Of a stretch of DNA of 15,070 bases, positions 8,078 to 14,223 are shown in pieces. The DNA is taken from assembly GCA_002503705.1 (NCBI GenBank), contig DASH01000020.1:1-15070 (forward strand). Reading direction: 5' to 3'. How positions within the stretch are numbered: position 1 is the stretch's first letter; the number at the start of each line of letters is the position of its first letter. The position numbers and the translations under genes were made by a program. Below the pieces are notes generated by a model, which was not told the origin of the DNA, did no database searches, and saw only the letters and a program-made list of their open reading frames with translations. Source of the stretch: Candidatus Woesearchaeota archaeon UBA153 (GTDB taxonomy: Archaea > Nanobdellota > Nanobdellia > Woesearchaeales > UBA525).

Positions 8078-8527
8078 ATGGGGGAGTTGCATTTCGACGG
8101 CCTCGAACCGGACGTTGGGGCGGTCGTGCTTGGCTGGATGCAGACGCACTGTCCGTGTCTCGACAAGCGAACCGCGCTGAACGTCGTTCGCGGCCAGTCC
8201 GGCGCGCTGCTCGACGCCTCCTTCGGAGTCTATCGCCGCAAATCCCTCGACGCGCTCGCGCACGAACGGAAACCGCTCGATAGCGACTCCTTATTCGACG
8301 CGTTCAGGGAAGATCTCTATCTTGACGTCGGCGCCATCCTTTTCGAGCAGTACCTCGCTTCGGCGAGAAGCACCGCGGACACCTCGTTCGAGATGACGCT
8401 GCACGCCGCGATCGAGTACCTCTCCGACCATTACGAGCGGTTCTTGCGCGTGACCAGTGCGGACGTAGTAAAGAGTGCGGAGACGCGCGCGGATGCCGGC
8501 GCTCCACGCAGGCTTCATCTTTCGTGA
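8078..8527 (+). CDS. Hypothetical protein, 149 residues
   Basis: I do not recognise a family. The predicted protein is soluble, probably mostly helical, with no signal peptide or membrane segment. It has an acidic N-terminus (MGELHFDGLEPDVGAVVLG), two nearby cysteines (HCPCLDK, residues 24-26) and a middle part rich in leucine and aspartate. The tail becomes basic and polar (ETRADAGAPRRLHLS). A clear TATA box at leaderless spacing supports it as a real gene, and so does its placement in the gap between the divergent ABC operon and the convergent membrane protein gene. It is transcribed alone. Alternative reading frames here show no better candidate. Function cannot be assigned. Confidence 0.65.
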   Translation: MGELHFDGLEPDVGAVVLGWMQTHCPCLDKRTALNVVRGQSGALLDASFGVYRRKSLDALAHERKPLDSDSLFDAFREDLYLDVGAILFEQYLASARSTADTSFEMTLHAAIEYLSDHYERFLRVTSADVVKSAETRADAGAPRRLHLS

Positions 8528-8543
8528 TTCTCGGATCAGCCCC

Positions 8544-8607
8544 GCTGAGTCCTGCGCTGAGTCCCGCTCAGTCTCGCATGCTCAGTCCCGCACGCTCAGT
8601 CTCGCAC
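8544..8607. repeat. Short tandem repeats at the end of two convergent genes
   Basis: Five degenerate copies of a GCTCAGTCyCGCAy-like unit: 8544-8555 and 8556-8565 (GCTGAGTC variants), then three 14-base copies at 8566-8579, 8580-8593 and 8594-8607 that differ at two positions. The array fills the 68-base gap between convergent stop codons and runs into the last codons of the membrane protein gene on the minus strand. It may reflect slippage, or act at the transcript 3' ends. Confidence 0.75.
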
Positions 8608-10332
8608 CGCTTCGTACACGTAACTGCAGTAGCCGAACGCGTAGAAGAGCAGGCTCACGACGAGGTAGAGGAGGAGCCACGTGCCGAGGAAGCCTGCTGC
8701 GAACGTCCCCTCGCCGAACAAGAGGAAACTCTCGTTGAGGTAGTGCGTGACGGCGGAGAAGAAGTACTTGTACGTGTACACGCCGAAGAAGACGATCGGC
8801 CCGAGAAAGAGAGCCGCCATGCAATAGTGGTGGAACCGCCGCACGGAAGCGACGACGAACGTGACGAGGAACACCGCGGCGAGAATCGAGAGGACGAGGA
8901 ACGGCTGCGCCGTCGTGATCGCGCGCGTCTGCACGTCCACGCCGACAATCGACCGGGACGCGGCGCTCGCCACCCGGAACGCGGGGACGACGAGGAACGC
9001 GACGATGCCCGCGATTCCGAGACTCGTCAGCCACCGTGAGAGTTGCGGATGGTGCGCCGTCTCGTCCTCGTGCGCCGCTCTCGTTCGGATCCGGAACGCC
9101 TTGTACCAGATGTACGCGGGCAAGACGAGGAGGGCGAGGAGGCCGACGACGTTGAGCGCGTACAGCGCGAGCAGAGCGCCTTTCACGGCGAGGCTCGCCG
9201 TCGCGGCGCTGTTCGCGAAGACCGTCCAGAGGACGTCATGGCCTGGGCCGAGGCGCGCCAGGTAGACTTGGTCTTCCAACCCCGTCAGGTACGGGATGAG
9301 GAAGACGCCCGCGTCCGTGATGAGGTGCAAGACCAAGAGTCCGGACAGCCCGAGGAGCACGGTCTTCCACTCGCAGAAGAGCGCGGCGAAATCGCCGAGG
9401 AAGTCCGTGCCGAAACTACCAACCCTGCTGAGGAGGTCCTCCTCGTCCACCTCCTGCCGCGTCCGCCGGCTGAACCGGATGACGATCCACGCGTACACGG
9501 CGATGCCCGCCATCGTGAGCGCGGAATCGACCGCGATGACGAGCCACTCGACGAGCAGGTTGAAGAAGATGATGAAGAACGCCGTCATGACGAACCAGAC
9601 TGCGAGGACGCGCGCGAGCGCGTGGAACGCGCCCTTGACCGGACCAGTCTCATGCAAGACTTTCAAGACTGACTTGTCGCGGACGTGGTACTGGTACGCC
9701 GCGTACACGCCCAAGCCGAGAAGGAGGAGCGCGCCGATGATGAAGCCGAGGCGTTCTATCGTGAAGGCGTGCTGGGCGAGCGTATTGTACACTTGCAAGA
9801 TCGCCCCGTCAGCGCCGACGGGCTGGAGGACCGCTGCCGCCGTCTGGTTGCCCGCTTGGACGGTGAACGGCAGCGTCGGAGCGTTCATGGTGAGTTGTGT
9901 CGCGAACGGCTTCGCGTACGCGGCGGCGTTCTCGAACGGGATGCCGAAGAGGACGAACGCGTTGTACGCTCCCTCCTCGAGAGGAATCGTCACCACGCCC
10001 GCCGCCGCACCCTCGCCCGGCAGGAAGAGGGCGTACTTCGAGATCTCCTCGAGCATCGCGTCACGCGCGACGATGGCGAAATTGAGCACGTTCTTCAGCG
10101 TCATGAGGAAGTACGCGATGATGACGCTCGCATCCCACCCTCGCCGTCGTTCGCCGAAGAAAAGCGTGCTCGGACTGACCAAGTAGAACAGGTACGCGAT
10201 GAGCGCCCAGCTGATCACTTTCTCGACGTACTCGAAGACGGGCGTGAGGAGGCGGAAGAAATCGAGCACTTGGAGGACGATGAGAAAGACGATGAGAAGC
10301 TCGTTGATCTTCGAGCCGGTATACTCATCCAC
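8596..10332 (-). CDS. Polytopic membrane protein of unknown function, 578 residues
   Basis: An integral membrane protein with about 11-12 predicted helices, near residues 10-30, 37-55, 68-90, 192-213, 235-260, 262-286, 324-347, 385-412, 434-455, 474-497, 501-521 and 545-570. One sizeable extracytoplasmic loop (about 95-190) carries short repeats of hydrophobic and small residues. Cytoplasmic loops hold basic and acidic clusters (RRTRQEVDEEDLL near 289-301). I see no transporter or enzyme signature and do not recognise a family. The start is GTG at 10332, decided by a strong GAGGTGAG ribosome binding site five bases upstream. The gene stands alone behind an unusually long leader (TATA box at 10567-10574) containing repeats and a 104-base purine run. 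Confidence 0.85.
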   Translation of the reverse strand: MDEYTGSKINELLIVFLIVLQVLDFFRLLTPVFEYVEKVISWALIAYLFYLVSPSTLFFGERRRGWDASVIIAYFLMTLKNVLNFAIVARDAMLEEISKYALFLPGEGAAAGVVTIPLEEGAYNAFVLFGIPFENAAAYAKPFATQLTMNAPTLPFTVQAGNQTAAAVLQPVGADGAILQVYNTLAQHAFTIERLGFIIGALLLLGLGVYAAYQYHVRDKSVLKVLHETGPVKGAFHALARVLAVWFVMTAFFIIFFNLLVEWLVIAVDSALTMAGIAVYAWIVIRFSRRTRQEVDEEDLLSRVGSFGTDFLGDFAALFCEWKTVLLGLSGLLVLHLITDAGVFLIPYLTGLEDQVYLARLGPGHDVLWTVFANSAATASLAVKGALLALYALNVVGLLALLVLPAYIWYKAFRIRTRAAHEDETAHHPQLSRWLTSLGIAGIVAFLVVPAFRVASAASRSIVGVDVQTRAITTAQPFLVLSILAAVFLVTFVVASVRRFHHYCMAALFLGPIVFFGVYTYKYFFSAVTHYLNESFLLFGEGTFAAGFLGTWLLLYLVVSLLFYAFGYCSYVYEAVRD

Positions 10333-10337
10333 GCGCG

Positions 10338-10345
10338 CTCACCTC
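10338..10345 (-). promoter_or_regulatory. Ribosome binding site that fixes the GTG start of the membrane protein
   Basis: Minus-strand GAGGTGAG, a near-perfect match to the archaeal anti-Shine-Dalgarno sequence, five bases before GTG at 10332. It adjoins the long purine run, which itself contains several GGAGG-like words. Confidence 0.7.
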
Positions 10346-10352
10346 TCTTCTG

Positions 10353-10456
10353 TCCCCCTCTTTTTCTTCTTCTCTCTTCCTCTTCTTCTCTCTTCCTCCT
10401 CTCTCCTCTTCTCTCCTTTTCTCTCTTCTTTTCCCCCCTTCTTTTCTCCCTTTTCC
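10353..10456. repeat. Uninterrupted 104-base polypyrimidine (plus) / polypurine (minus) tract
   Basis: Every base from 10353 to 10456 is C or T on the plus strand, so the membrane protein mRNA leader carries 104 purines in a row just ahead of its ribosome binding site. Inside it the 16-mer TTCTTCTCTCTTCCTC is tandemly duplicated (10367-10382 and 10383-10398). Such tracts can form triplex DNA or stay unstructured as RNA. The role here is unknown. Confidence 0.95.
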
Positions 10457-10480
10457 GCCGCTCTCCGCGGTCTGCAGCCT

Positions 10481-10560
10481 CTCAAGGCCTTCCGGCCTTT
10501 CAAGACCCTCCATCCGCTCAAGACCTTCCCAAGCCGCTCAGCACCTTCTCAAGCCTCCCG
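10481..10560. repeat. Degenerate tandem repeats of about 20 bases with an embedded hairpin
   Basis: Four units related to CTCAAGACCTTCCCAAGCCG begin at 10481, 10498, 10517 and 10537. The first contains AAGGCC (10484-10489) paired with GGCCTT (10494-10499) around TTCC. The array lies just downstream of the minus-strand TATA box, so it would form the first part of the membrane protein mRNA leader. Confidence 0.65.
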
Positions 10561-10566
10561 ACAGAG

Positions 10567-10574
10567 ATTTAAAT
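10567..10574 (-). promoter_or_regulatory. TATA box for the membrane protein gene
   Basis: ATTTAAAT within a longer AT-rich stretch, identical to the octamer before the ABC operon. A start near 10544 would make a leader of about 212 bases, much longer than others in the window. The motif is symmetric, so its strand is inferred from the neighbouring gene. Confidence 0.5.
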
Positions 10575-10626
10575 AATTGCCCGTTTTGTCCACCCTTCGT
10601 TTTCTCGTCAGTAACGCACCAGAATC

Positions 10627-10634
10627 ATTATATA
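10627..10634 (+). promoter_or_regulatory. TATA box of the small-protein pair
   Basis: ATTATATA centred about 29 bases before the ATG at 10660. The predicted transcript begins only a few bases before the start codon, so it should be leaderless or nearly so. Confidence 0.6.
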
Positions 10635-10659
10635 GGACCCCCTCTCAGAGTCTGTTCTG

Positions 10660-11142
10660 ATGGACTCCGCCATCGCCGCCCTCGAAGTGGCACGCCGAAA
10701 AGTGGGGGTCGCCGACCACCTCGTCACGCAGACCTTCCCGCTCGTGAAGGATCCGAAACTCCTCGCGTCGGCGTTGCAGAACGTGAGCGAGGCGGTGGAC
10801 GCGGGCATCGAAGCCCTCCTTCGGCATGAACACGAGGCGAAACGGCTCGACACGGTGGGCGACGACTCCGCGGCGCGGCTCGCGAACTTCGAACGCCACG
10901 TCGTCCCGGCCGCGCGCATCCCGAAAGAGTTCGTCACGTTCGTGAGCGAGCTGCGCGAGACGGTCAAAGAGCACAAGGAGAGCAGCGTCGAGTTCGTCCG
11001 GAAGGAACGACTCGTCATCTGCGACGGCGACTACGGCAAGGTGCGGACGCTCACGCAAGGACACTTGCGACGGCAGGTGGTGCGCGCGAAAGCGTTCGTC
11101 GCCCTGCTCGAGGAGAAAGTGCGGGGGAACGGTGATGCATGA
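10660..11142 (+). CDS. Small helical protein of unknown function, first member of a paralogous pair
   Basis: A 160-residue soluble protein predicted to be nearly all alpha-helical. Its first 65 residues (ALEVARRKVGVADHLV, TFPLVKDPKLLASAL, AGIEALLRHEHEAKRL) align by eye with the start of the next gene product, which has VDHLIYVSLKYTRTVDVI and IDALLKHAEQEKR in the same order and spacing. The second half differs and includes EFVRKERLVICDGDYGKVRTL. I associate this tandem pair with DPANN archaea, where both members are uncharacterised; that is recollection, not a search. The gene starts at ATG with a TATA box at near-leaderless spacing and overlaps the next gene by 4 bases. A heterodimer of the two products is a reasonable guess. 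Confidence 0.82.
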   Translation: MDSAIAALEVARRKVGVADHLVTQTFPLVKDPKLLASALQNVSEAVDAGIEALLRHEHEAKRLDTVGDDSAARLANFERHVVPAARIPKEFVTFVSELRETVKEHKESSVEFVRKERLVICDGDYGKVRTLTQGHLRRQVVRAKAFVALLEEKVRGNGDA

Positions 11143-11642
11143 TGCTCCAATCGCTGCATGAAGCGGTCGAAGAGGTCAAGCGGGTCGACCACTTGATCTA
11201 CGTCAGCTTGAAGTACACGCGGACCGTCGACGTGATCCAGAACATCCTGAACCGGATGGTGGACGGGTACGCGTACCTGATCGACGCGCTCCTCAAGCAC
11301 GCTGAACAGGAGAAGCGCTGGGCCGGGGAGGCGCCGTCGAGCGCGCTCGAGAAGGCCGAACTCGTCAAGCGGCTGTACAAGGACGACCCCCTCCTCCAAG
11401 ACAATGTCGAGCTCTACCTCTTGCTGCGCAAACTGCTGCACGCGAAGAACGTGGAGCGCGAGAACGAGTACCGGCGGCACGTCACGATGAAGACGATCAT
11501 CGAGGGGCGCGAGGAGATCGTGAACATCGACATCATCACGAACTACTATCTGTTCCAGCGCGAGTTCCTCCACCACGTGCAAAAACTGTTCGGCGTGGCG
11601 AACGACGAAATGGTGAAACGCGACGACAGCAACTATTTCTAA
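11139..11642 (+). CDS. Small helical protein of unknown function, second member of the paralogous pair
   Basis: A 167-residue soluble, predicted all-helical protein. The N-terminal half (EAVEEVKRVDHLIYVSLKY, ILNRMVDGYAYLIDALL) resembles the previous gene product. The second half is distinct (DNVELYLLLRKLLHAKNVE, VTMKTIIEGREEIVNIDI, REFLHHVQKLFGV) and has many charged and aromatic residues. The start overlaps the upstream stop as ATGA, and a perfect GGTGAT sits immediately before it, so translation is coupled; a second ATG follows at once. It may be co-transcribed with corA 85 bases downstream. No catalytic motif is visible. Helical-bundle regulators or nucleic-acid-binding proteins are possible, but nothing decides this. 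Confidence 0.82.
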   Translation: MMLQSLHEAVEEVKRVDHLIYVSLKYTRTVDVIQNILNRMVDGYAYLIDALLKHAEQEKRWAGEAPSSALEKAELVKRLYKDDPLLQDNVELYLLLRKLLHAKNVERENEYRRHVTMKTIIEGREEIVNIDIITNYYLFQREFLHHVQKLFGVANDEMVKRDDSNYF

Positions 11643-11727
11643 GGCTTGGAACGCGGGTTGGGACCTTTTTACGAACGTTGGTCGCCGGCCTGTCGGGAAA
11701 CGCGTCAAGCGAGCAGTCAAGGAAGGC

Positions 11728-12768
11728 TTGCCGCCCGGCACCGTCAAGTACTTCGGCGAGAAGAAAGGCCGCGTCCGCGTCACGGTGATGGACTACGACG
11801 AGCAGCGCGTCGAGGAGAAAGAGGTGCGCGAAGCGGCAGAGTGCTTCCCGTTCAAGGGGACGGGGAGCGTCACGTGGGTGCACGTGGCCGGACTGCATGA
11901 CACGAAGCTCGTCGAGGACCTCTGCGCCTGCTTCGACGTCCACCCGCTCATCATGGAGGACATCGTCACCGTCGGCCAGCAGCCGAAGATGGAGGACATG
12001 GACGAGTACCTCTTCTTGGTGCTGAACACGTTCTCGTACGAGAAGGAGGAGTTGGTGGTGGAGCAGGTGAGCATCATCGTCTGCGCGAACTTCGTCCTCT
12101 GCTTCCAAGAAGCGGTCGTCGACGGGGTCAACCCGCTCGACGGCGACTTGTTCGAGCCGTTGCGCGAGCGCATCCGGAAAGGCAAAGGGCGCGTGCGCAA
12201 GTACGGGAACGACCACTTGGCGTACTCGATCATCGACTTGGTCGTCGACCATTACTTCACAGTCCTCGACCGGATGGGCGACGACCTGGAGGCGTTGAAG
12301 GAAGAGATATTGAAGAGCCCGACGCCCGCCGCGCTCTCGAAGATGAACAACTTGAAGCGCGAGACGATCCAGATCCGGAAGTCCGTCTGGCGGTTGCGCG
12401 AAACCATCCACGCGCTCAGCAGAGGCGAGTCCGGGTTCGTGCAAGAGAGCACGCGATTCTACTTGCGCGACGTCCAAGACCACCTCGTGCAAGTCATGGA
12501 TACGATCGAGTCGTACCGCGAATCGCTCTCGAGCATGCTCGACATCTATCTCTCCAGCATCAGCCAGAAGATGAACGAGATCATGAAAGTCTTGACGATC
12601 ATCTCGACGATCTTCATTCCTCTGACGTTCATCGCGGGCGTGTACGGGATGAACTTCCACTACCTTCCCGAACTCACGTGGCGCTACGGCTACTTCATCG
12701 TCCTCGGACTCATGCTCGCGGTGGCGCTCGGCATGCTCTCCTTCTTCCGACGGAAAGGTTGGATCTAG
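11728..12768 (+). CDS. corA: CorA-family magnesium/cobalt transporter
   Basis: A pentameric inner-membrane channel for Mg2+ (and Co2+ or Ni2+). The 346 residues from TTG at 11728 contain the cytosolic alpha/beta domain (about 1-150), the long stalk helix (about 160-285, LKRETIQIRKSVWRLRE, DTIESYRESLSSMLDIYL) and two C-terminal membrane helices near 288-306 and 321-340. The selectivity motif YGMN is at 306-309, and the basic C-terminus (RRKGWI) matches the family. It closely resembles Thermotoga maritima CorA as I remember it, including GLPPGT at the N-terminus. Here the leucine of GLPPGT is the TTG, and similar-looking residues (KRVKRAVKEG) are encoded upstream without an ATG, GTG or TTG back to the in-frame stop at 11614. 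The true start is therefore doubtful. Everything else is intact. Confidence 0.93.
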   Translation: MPPGTVKYFGEKKGRVRVTVMDYDEQRVEEKEVREAAECFPFKGTGSVTWVHVAGLHDTKLVEDLCACFDVHPLIMEDIVTVGQQPKMEDMDEYLFLVLNTFSYEKEELVVEQVSIIVCANFVLCFQEAVVDGVNPLDGDLFEPLRERIRKGKGRVRKYGNDHLAYSIIDLVVDHYFTVLDRMGDDLEALKEEILKSPTPAALSKMNNLKRETIQIRKSVWRLRETIHALSRGESGFVQESTRFYLRDVQDHLVQVMDTIESYRESLSSMLDIYLSSISQKMNEIMKVLTIISTIFIPLTFIAGVYGMNFHYLPELTWRYGYFIVLGLMLAVALGMLSFFRRKGWI

Positions 12769-12796
12769 GCGTGTGAGACTTCTTCATCTAAAGATT

Positions 12797-13570
12797 CTAC
12801 AACGTTGCGAAACGATTAACAGAAAGCTTGAGAAAATTCTCTTCTTTTTCAATTCCAACATATTTTCTTCCGAGAGAATGAGCCGCGAGGCCGGTCGTCG
12901 CCGAACCGCTGAAAGGATCGAGTATTATGTCTCCCGGGTTCGAACTGGCGACAACGATACGCTTTAGGAGTTCGAGGGGTTTTTGCGTCGGGTGTTTGCC
13001 TTGTCGCTTCTCATCCTGAGAAGTTAAAGGAATGTGCCAGACGCTCCGCATCTGCTTTCCCGATGGGCTGATCGCGTCATTCCAGGCTTTCATCTCCTCG
13101 TAATTAAAGATGTGACGGGCGTCTTTGCTCTTTTTCGCCCAGATGACCGTTTCGTGCGCGTGCGCGAAACAACGGCAAGCGAGGTTTGGCGGCGCGTTCG
13201 GTTTGTACCACGTTATCTCGTTCAAGATGTGAAAACCGAGCGATTGGAGCGCGTGGCCGACCTGATAGATGTTGTGGGGAGTTCCCGTAATCCAGATTGT
13301 CCCGTTCGGTTTCAGAGCGTTTCGGCACAGTTTGATCCAATTGTAGGTGAATTCGTAGTCCTTCTCGAAACCCTTCGATTTGTCCCAGTCGCCCTTGTCG
13401 ACACAAACCATCTTGCCGGCTCGGCAACTGATTCCGCCGTTGGAGAGATTGTAAGGGGGGTCGGCGAAGATAGTCGTCACAGACTCTTTCTTTATCCTCG
13501 GGAGAAGCTCGAGCGAATCCCCTTTCAAAAGCAGGAATCCTGGACGCTGGAAGTACACTTTCTCTTTCAT
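12797..13570 (-). CDS. Site-specific DNA methyltransferase, DpnA-like (beta class)
   Basis: Transfers methyl groups from S-adenosylmethionine to DNA, protecting the host from the adjacent nuclease. In 258-residue numbering (from GTG at 13573) motif IV is DPPY at 38-41 inside IFADPPYNLSNGGI. The SAM motif follows later as DPFSGSATTG (219-228), and HPTQKP is at 194-199. This order is the beta class. The stretches FADPPY.LSNGGIS, VDKGDWDK, LKPNGTIWI and HNIYQVG are very like DpnA (M2.DpnII) of Streptococcus pneumoniae as I remember it, which modifies adenine in GATC, including single-stranded DNA. ATG at 13570 is preferred because a TATA box centred 27 bases upstream implies a leaderless mRNA. 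It is divergent from the nuclease gene and convergent with corA. Confidence 0.93.
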   Translation of the reverse strand: MKEKVYFQRPGFLLLKGDSLELLPRIKKESVTTIFADPPYNLSNGGISCRAGKMVCVDKGDWDKSKGFEKDYEFTYNWIKLCRNALKPNGTIWITGTPHNIYQVGHALQSLGFHILNEITWYKPNAPPNLACRCFAHAHETVIWAKKSKDARHIFNYEEMKAWNDAISPSGKQMRSVWHIPLTSQDEKRQGKHPTQKPLELLKRIVVASSNPGDIILDPFSGSATTGLAAHSLGRKYVGIEKEENFLKLSVNRFATL

Positions 13571-13592
13571 CACGCGACGTTAGATTCACTTC

Positions 13593-13600
13593 TATATTAA
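13593..13600 (-). promoter_or_regulatory. TATA box of the DpnA-like methyltransferase
   Basis: Minus-strand TTAATATA, centred about 27 bases before the ATG at 13570, predicting a leaderless transcript. Confidence 0.55.
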
Positions 13601-13623
13601 TCCTTTGTGTGGTTGTCCAGTGA

Positions 13624-13653
13624 GTCTCCGAAGGAGACCGGAAATCCTCCGAA
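13624..13653. promoter_or_regulatory. Inverted and direct repeats between the divergent restriction-modification promoters
   Basis: GTCTCC (13624-13629) pairs with GGAGAC (13633-13638), and CTCCGAA occurs twice, 21 bases apart (13626-13632 and 13647-13653), about two helical turns. The repeats sit between the two TATA boxes, where a regulator could affect both genes. No controller protein gene is seen in the window. Confidence 0.35.
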
Positions 13654-13663
13654 TTTTAACTAG

Positions 13664-13674
13664 ATATTTATATT
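13664..13674 (+). promoter_or_regulatory. TATA box of the restriction endonuclease gene
   Basis: ATATTTATATT, centred about 29-30 bases before ATG 13699. The predicted start falls downstream of GTG 13681, which argues against that longer start. Confidence 0.6.
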
Positions 13675-13698
13675 AGTACCGTGAATTTACCGCTTTGT

Positions 13699-14223
13699 AT
13701 GATCAAAGGCGGCCGGGGAGGAGGAAGAACCATTACCGGTCTTCATTTCGAGAAAAGGTCCGACCTCGCAGCAGTCTTCCTAACAATTCCAGGTTATTCA
13801 ATAACGGGGAACGATCTCTTCTTCAGGGGTAAGAAGGTCGCTTCGCTCTATCCAAAAAACAAGCTCTACAAGCAGTTTCTTGAACCACGAGGCGTGGATT
13901 CAAAAAAGATCCTCTCCAAGAAACTATTACCCGATAATGCAGTCTATGTCTATGCCCACAAAACCCTTTTTATTGTGGAGTTGAAGTTTCAAGAAACTCC
14001 CGGTTCCGTTGATGAGAAACTTCAGACGTGCGATTTCAAGAACAAACAATATCACAAACTTCTCAAGAAGATCGGAGCGGACGTGAAGTATATCTATGTT
14101 TTGAGTGATTGGTTCAAGAAAGACGAGTATAAAGATGTGCGCGAGTATATCGAGAATGTGGGATGCAAATACTTCTTCAACATTCTCCCGATAGAATTTC
14201 TCGGTCTGCCGAAACCTCAATAG
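13699..14223 (+). CDS. Putative type II restriction endonuclease, PD-(D/E)xK fold
   Basis: Probably cuts unmethylated DNA at the sequence protected by the two flanking methyltransferases. Counting from ATG 13699, the 174 residues start with a glycine-rich segment (GGRGGGRTITG) followed by FEKRSD, with Glu18 as a possible catalytic acid. A nuclease core follows with Pro78-Asp79 and Glu94-Leu-Lys96 (LFIVELKFQE), a clean PD...ExK arrangement. Next come a conserved-looking GSVDEKLQTCDFKNKQY helix and a strand YIYVLSDWF. It is far shorter than DpnII/MboI-type nucleases (near 280-290 residues) and does not resemble DpnII as I remember it. An in-frame GTG at 13681 would add six residues but lies ahead of the predicted transcription start. 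The 3' end overlaps the convergent dam-like gene by 7 bases. The gene is AT-rich compared with the rest of the window. Confidence 0.82.
   Translation: MIKGGRGGGRTITGLHFEKRSDLAAVFLTIPGYSITGNDLFFRGKKVASLYPKNKLYKQFLEPRGVDSKKILSKKLLPDNAVYVYAHKTLFIVELKFQETPGSVDEKLQTCDFKNKQYHKLLKKIGADVKYIYVLSDWFKKDEYKDVREYIENVGCKYFFNILPIEFLGLPKPQ

Noticed and set aside
10481..10560. CRISPR array
   Set aside because: Units of about 20 bases run together without unique spacers, and no cas genes are present.
10325..10572. Open frames on both strands through the pyrimidine tract (10325-10513, 10339-10521, 10199-10576)
   Set aside because: Products are low-complexity Lys/Glu/Arg or Ser/Phe/Leu runs arising from the purine/pyrimidine tract, and conflict with the membrane protein gene and its leader.
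11536..12660. 374-residue minus-strand open frame opposite corA
   Set aside because: Antisense shadow of corA, rich in His, Asp, Arg and Val from reverse-complement codons. CorA is certain from its YGMN motif.
12773..12967. 64-residue plus-strand open frame right after corA
   Set aside because: It is antisense to the end of the DpnA-like methyltransferase, with no ribosome binding site or recognisable motif.
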